This document shows, one piece after another, positions 51,011-54,028 of a DNA stretch of 54,028 bases. Numbering within the stretch: position 1 is the stretch's first letter; each line of letters starts with the position of its first letter. The DNA is from Actinomadura darangshiensis. Lineage in GTDB: Bacteria > Actinomycetota > Actinomycetes > Streptosporangiales > Streptosporangiaceae. The DNA lies in the NCBI RefSeq assembly GCF_004349235.1, contig NZ_SMKY01000029.1, forward strand, positions 1 through 54,028, in the 5' to 3' direction. The position numbers and the translations under genes were made by a program. The notes under the pieces are model-generated. The model ran no database searches. It was given only the letters and a program-made list of their open reading frames with translations, and was not told the origin of the DNA.

Positions 51011-52030
51011 CTAGGACGACCGTGCGTCGTCGCGGTCGTGGCGGTCCGCGCCCAGGGCGGGCGCGGGATCAGGGGGGCGCACCGGGTCGGCGGGACGCAC
51101 CGGGCGCCGGGTGGCGATCAGGCTGCGGACGGCGGCGACGCGGCGGTGCCCCACCCACGTCTCGCCGGTGGCGAACGCCGTGCCGGCGACCACGATGTCC
51201 AGCCGGACGCGGTGGCGCAGCACGTCCCCGGGCAGGACGGCGCCGTCGAACGAGAAGTCCCGGGCGCCCGCGAACATCAGGACGGCGCCGTCGCCGGGAA
51301 GCGTCGCGCCGTCCAGCCACAGCAGGGCCGCGGCCTGGCCGAGGGACTCGATGATGAGGGACGGCGGGTAGTGGTGCGCGCGCTCGTCCGCGCCGTCGCG
51401 GACGCCCGCGTAGCACGGTTCGTTCGCGGTGACCGCCTTCACCGCGACGAGGCCGATGCCGGGGTCGGACTCCAGGACGCGGTCGACGAGCAGCAGCGGA
51501 TGCCGCTGCGGAAGGGCCGCACGGACGGCGGTGTGCTCGCGCACCCCGGCGGGGTCGTGGACAGCCGCGCCCAGGCTGGTGAACGGGACGTCGGGCACGG
51601 GCGGCGGCGCGCCGAACAGGGCGGTGAGGCGCGTCACCGGGACACCGTCGCGGACGCGGCGGCCGGTGCCGGTGACGTCCCACCCGCCGCCGGGCCGCTC
51701 GGTCGCCGTGATCTGCAGGTGCAGCTCGTCGCCGTCCAGCAGCGGGGACAGGAAGCGGACCGAGCGGAGCACCCGCAGGGCCGGGTCGCCGGGAACGGCG
51801 AGGGCCATGGCCTGGCAGAGCGTCTCCACCATGAAGATCCCCGGGTAGACGGCCAGGCCGGGGAAGTGGCCGCGCAGGTTCGGGTCGTCGCCGCGGACCC
51901 GGACCCGCGCGCCGATCGCCCAGCCGCCGTCGATCGGCTCGGCCCACCAGGCGTCGACGGCCCGGGCGGGCGCCGCGGCCGCCGGCGCGGCGGGTGCGGT
52001 CCGCCAGTGCGGTGCGGGGGCGGTGGTCAC
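51011..52030 (-). CDS. Double-hotdog 3-hydroxyacyl-ACP dehydratase (FabZ-like)
   Basis: Fused dehydratase of 339 residues with two FabA/FabZ-type hotdog domains. The first keeps the active site: [20 protein letters not shown] with His55 and Glu69. The second begins [16 protein letters not shown] like FabZ, but its active-site segment is shortened to [20 protein letters not shown], lacking the G-H-F-P-G stretch. It probably works as a pseudo-dimer with one catalytic half. The C-terminal ~30 residues are Pro/Asp-rich and disordered. The GTG start overlaps the KR stop by 4 nt. Double-hotdog dehydratases are frequent in polyene-producing type II PKSs. Confidence 0.85.
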   Translation of the reverse strand: MTTAPAPHWRTAPAAPAAAAPARAVDAWWAEPIDGGWAIGARVRVRGDDPNLRGHFPGLAVYPGIFMVETLCQAMALAVPGDPALRVLRSVRFLSPLLDGDELHLQITATERPGGGWDVTGTGRRVRDGVPVTRLTALFGAPPPVPDVPFTSLGAAVHDPAGVREHTAVRAALPQRHPLLLVDRVLESDPGIGLVAVKAVTANEPCYAGVRDGADERAHHYPPSLIIESLGQAAALLWLDGATLPGDGAVLMFAGARDFSFDGAVLPGDVLRHRVRLDIVVAGTAFATGETWVGHRRVAAVRSLIATRRPVRPADPVRPPDPAPALGADRHDRDDARSS

Positions 52031-52767
52031 AGCAGGATCCCCCCGTCGACCTGGAAGACCTGGCCGGTGATGTAGGACGCGCGGTCCGACAGCAGGAACG
52101 CGACCAGCTCGGCGACGTCCTCGGGACGCCCGAACCGTCCCACCGGTATCTGGGAAAGGGCCTGCGCCCGCAGTTTCTCGGGCAGTTCCCCGGTCATGTC
52201 GGTCTCGATGAATCCGGGGGCGACGACGTTCACCCGAACCCCGTATCCGGCGACCTCTTTCGCTAGCGATTTACTGAATCCGATGATTCCGGCCTTCGTC
52301 GCGGAATAGGCGGTCTGCGCCGCGTTCCCGTAGACGCCGGCGACCGACGACATGTTCACCACGGCACCACCGTGGTTCTTCATGAAGCGGAAGGCCATCG
52401 CCCGGCACATGTTCCGGGTGCCGGACAGATTGGTGGCGAGGACGGTGGCCCAGTCCTGGTCGGAGGAGAGCACGAGCGGCGCGTCCCGGGTGATGCCGGC
52501 GTTGTTGACCAGCAGGTCGATGGGCCCGATCCGGTCCTCGGCGGCGCTGATGAACGCCTCTGCCGCCTCCGGGTCGGCCACGTCGCATTCGGCGAGATAG
52601 CAGCCGTTCCCGAACTGCTGGACGTCCTTTTCCGTCTGCCGGGCCTCGGCGCTGGCCGTCCGATGGCAACCCGCCACCGCATACCCCTCCCGGGCCAGCC
52701 GCAGGGCGATCGCGCGGCCGATGCCGCGCGAAGCGCCGGTGACCAGAACACCATGCCTTTCCGACAT
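52027..52767 (-). CDS. 3-Oxoacyl-ACP reductase (FabG-like KR)
   Basis: NADPH-dependent ketoreductase of 246 residues, a standard Fab[21 protein letters not shown] is the dinucleotide loop, [16 protein letters not shown] the N-N-A-G element, [13 protein letters not shown] carries Ser141, and [12 protein letters not shown] the Tyr154/Lys158 pair; [14 protein letters not shown] is the family C-terminus. It reduces the beta-keto ACP intermediates of the type II PKS before dehydration. AGGGAGGGG lies 4-8 nt before the ATG at 52767; an upstream ATG at 52806 would add 13 residues. Confidence 0.94.
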   Translation of the reverse strand: MSERHGVLVTGASRGIGRAIALRLAREGYAVAGCHRTASAEARQTEKDVQQFGNGCYLAECDVADPEAAEAFISAAEDRIGPIDLLVNNAGITRDAPLVLSSDQDWATVLATNLSGTRNMCRAMAFRFMKNHGGAVVNMSSVAGVYGNAAQTAYSATKAGIIGFSKSLAKEVAGYGVRVNVVAPGFIETDMTGELPEKLRAQALSQIPVGRFGRPEDVAELVAFLLSDRASYITGQVFQVDGGILL

Positions 52768-52805
52768 CGCACCCCTCCCTGCGGACGCTTTCGACACCAT
52801 GAACA

Positions 52806-54026
52806 CTAAAGAGCCGGCGGCGTTTCGTCGTTATTTACAAGTGCGGCCTTCCCGCGCCCCTTTTCCGGGGCGCGGGCGAGCTCGCCGAGCACCTCGGCGG
52901 TGTCGGCACCCGGCCGGGGCGCGGGGCGGCGGATCGAGGTCGGGGTGGCGGAGAACCGGGCGGGCGGCGCGAGCAGCGGCGCGACGGTCCCGTCGCTGAG
53001 CCGCGTCGGGCGCAGCGTCCCGCGCGCCACGACCTGCGGGTCCCGGACGGCCTCGGCGAGGTCGCGGACCGGTGCCACGACCAGCCCCGCCCCCTCCAGG
53101 ACGGCCAGCGCCTCGGCCACGGTGCGGCGCGCGCACCATTCCGCGACCAGGTCGTTGACCGCGTCGCGGTTGGCCAGCCGCTCGTCGTTCGTGCGGTATC
53201 CGGCGGCGCGGCCCAGCTCGGGCCTGCCGATCGCCTCGGCCAGCAGCCGCCAGTGCTTGTTCAGCGCCACCGCTAGGTAGAGGTGGCCGTTCGAGCAGGC
53301 GTACACGTTGGACGGCGCCACAAAGTCGGTCTCGTTGCCCTGCCGGGACGGGGGCGCCCCCGCGGCGGCGAGGGTCGGCAGCCCGCTGCTGCTGAACAGC
53401 AGGCTGTCGAGCATGGAGACCTCGACGTGCTGCCCCTCCCCCGTCCGGTCGCGGTGCGCCAGTGCGGCCAGCGCCCCGATCGCGGCGTGCAGCCCCGCCA
53501 GCTCGTCGGCGATGAACGTCGGGGAGCGGACGGGCGGCCCACCGGGCAGCCCGTTCAGCGCCATCCAGCCCGCGGCGGCCTGCACGACGGGGTCGTAGGC
53601 GGGGGCGTGCGCCTTCGGCCCGTCCTGCCCCCATCCGGAGATCGACACGAAGACCAGGTCGGGCCGGACGGCCCGGCACGCCTCGTACCCGACGCCCCAG
53701 CCCGCGAGCGTCCCGGGCATGTAGTTCTGCACCACCATGTCGGCGGTGGCGACGAGTCGCAGGAACGTCTCGCGGCCCTCGTCGCTGCGCAGGTCGGCGG
53801 CCACGCTGCGCTTGTTGCGGTGCACCGACTCGCGGAACCACGACAGCCGGCTGCCCGGGATCAGCGGCGGCACCTGGCCGTCCCGCGACCCGGGCAGCTC
53901 CACGTTGACGACGTCGGCGCCGAGGTCGGCCAGCACGCACGCGGCGAGCGGCCCCGACCACGCCTTCGTCACCGCCAGCACCCGCACGCCCGACAGCGGC
54001 CCCGCCGCCGCGGTGCTCTCCCCCAC
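52806..54026 (-). CDS. CaiB/BaiF family III CoA-transferase
   Basis: Transfers CoA between carboxylic acids through an Asp-linked mixed anhydride. [20 protein letters not shown] is the usual N-terminal region, [11 protein letters not shown] and [10 protein letters not shown] are conserved, [13 protein letters not shown] contains the likely catalytic Asp, and [20 protein letters not shown] is the second domain. The reading frame opens at a GTG 3 nt from the window edge; family members normally begin near here, so it is nearly complete, though an earlier start may lie outside. It heads the visible PKS operon and could supply a starter or activated acid. Confidence 0.87.
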   Translation of the reverse strand: MGESTAAAGPLSGVRVLAVTKAWSGPLAACVLADLGADVVNVELPGSRDGQVPPLIPGSRLSWFRESVHRNKRSVAADLRSDEGRETFLRLVATADMVVQNYMPGTLAGWGVGYEACRAVRPDLVFVSISGWGQDGPKAHAPAYDPVVQAAAGWMALNGLPGGPPVRSPTFIADELAGLHAAIGALAALAHRDRTGEGQHVEVSMLDSLLFSSSGLPTLAAAGAPPSRQGNETDFVAPSNVYACSNGHLYLAVALNKHWRLLAEAIGRPELGRAAGYRTNDERLANRDAVNDLVAEWCARRTVAEALAVLEGAGLVVAPVRDLAEAVRDPQVVARGTLRPTRLSDGTVAPLLAPPARFSATPTSIRRPAPRPGADTAEVLGELARAPEKGRGKAALVNNDETPPAL

Positions 54027-54028
54027 GT

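Noticed and set aside
1..54028. tRNA, rRNA, transposase or integrase genes
   Set aside because: I saw no sequence with the conserved tRNA loops, rRNA stretches or transposase motifs; absence is by eye, not by search.

Overview
The window is very GC-rich, almost fully coding DNA with dense ATGA/GTGA stop-start overlaps. It encodes a mycothiol-type enzyme, an ECF42 sigma factor and many secondary-metabolism families. This fits a filamentous actinomycete (Actinomadura/Streptomyces-like); I cannot name the genus. Apart from a regulatory flank near the left end, the region reads as one large biosynthetic gene cluster that runs off both edges.

Layout. Positions 1-820 hold the 3' end of an aryl-acid AMP ligase. 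Positions 849-7663 hold an ECF42 sigma factor, a TetR regulator, a DGPF/YCII protein, a DinB/mycothiol-like protein, an MMPL exporter and a hydrolase. Positions 7747-12033 (minus strand) hold a TylF/NovP-like O-methyltransferase, 4-hydroxymandelate synthase, an HpaB/SgcC-like aromatic hydroxylase and an SDR with a degenerate active site. Positions 12218-27372 (plus strand) hold a polyprenyl-phosphate-sugar-type GT2-GtrA protein, methyltransferases, a free-standing NRPS condensation enzyme, an A-T didomain, a DHA2 exporter, a Cys-nucleophile hydrolase, a GT39-type membrane glycosyltransferase, a desaturase, and three dTDP-sugar genes (thymidylyltransferase, 4,6-dehydratase, sugar C-methyltransferase). 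Positions 27513-28049 hold an SRPBCC protein with its own promoter. Positions 28065-34001 (minus) hold a 4-ketoreductase, a bicovalent FAD oxidase, an SDR, a YjbR protein, a GT1 glycosyltransferase and an O-methyltransferase. Positions 34238-40305 hold MbtH, an epoxide hydrolase, two flavoenzymes, a P450 and an SgcJ-like protein. Positions 40416-54026 form one long minus-strand operon: a CoA-transferase, a highly reducing type II PKS (KR, double-hotdog DH, ACP, KS-alpha, a Cys-less KS partner, a second active KS and a truncated KS-like protein), then an esterase, a double-hotdog protein, an isomerase, a 60-residue unknown protein, a class II aldolase, an acyl-CoA synthetase and a P450.

Likely logic (inference). 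4-Hydroxyphenylpyruvate is turned into 4-hydroxymandelate. An A-T didomain whose hand-read pocket looks like an Hpg pocket, but with Asn in place of the alpha-amino-binding Asp, may load this aryl alpha-hydroxy acid. HpaB, O-methyltransferase and FAD enzymes may decorate it, and the free C enzyme may attach it to the scaffold. The type II PKS would supply a polyene-like acyl chain. The sugar set (no 2,3-dehydratase, a NovU/TylC3-like C-methyltransferase, a NovP/TylF-like O-methyltransferase) suggests a noviose-like 6-deoxysugar. A second, membrane-type glycosylation may use a lipid-linked sugar.

Two cis-regulatory systems stand out. One is a 16-bp operator-like motif, GCATCTYCNGGNNTGC, found at least eight times in front of pathway operons. 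The other is three near-identical ECF-type promoters (TGTCCT, 17-nt spacer, CGTCGG) in front of the MMPL exporter, a hydrolase and the SRPBCC gene.
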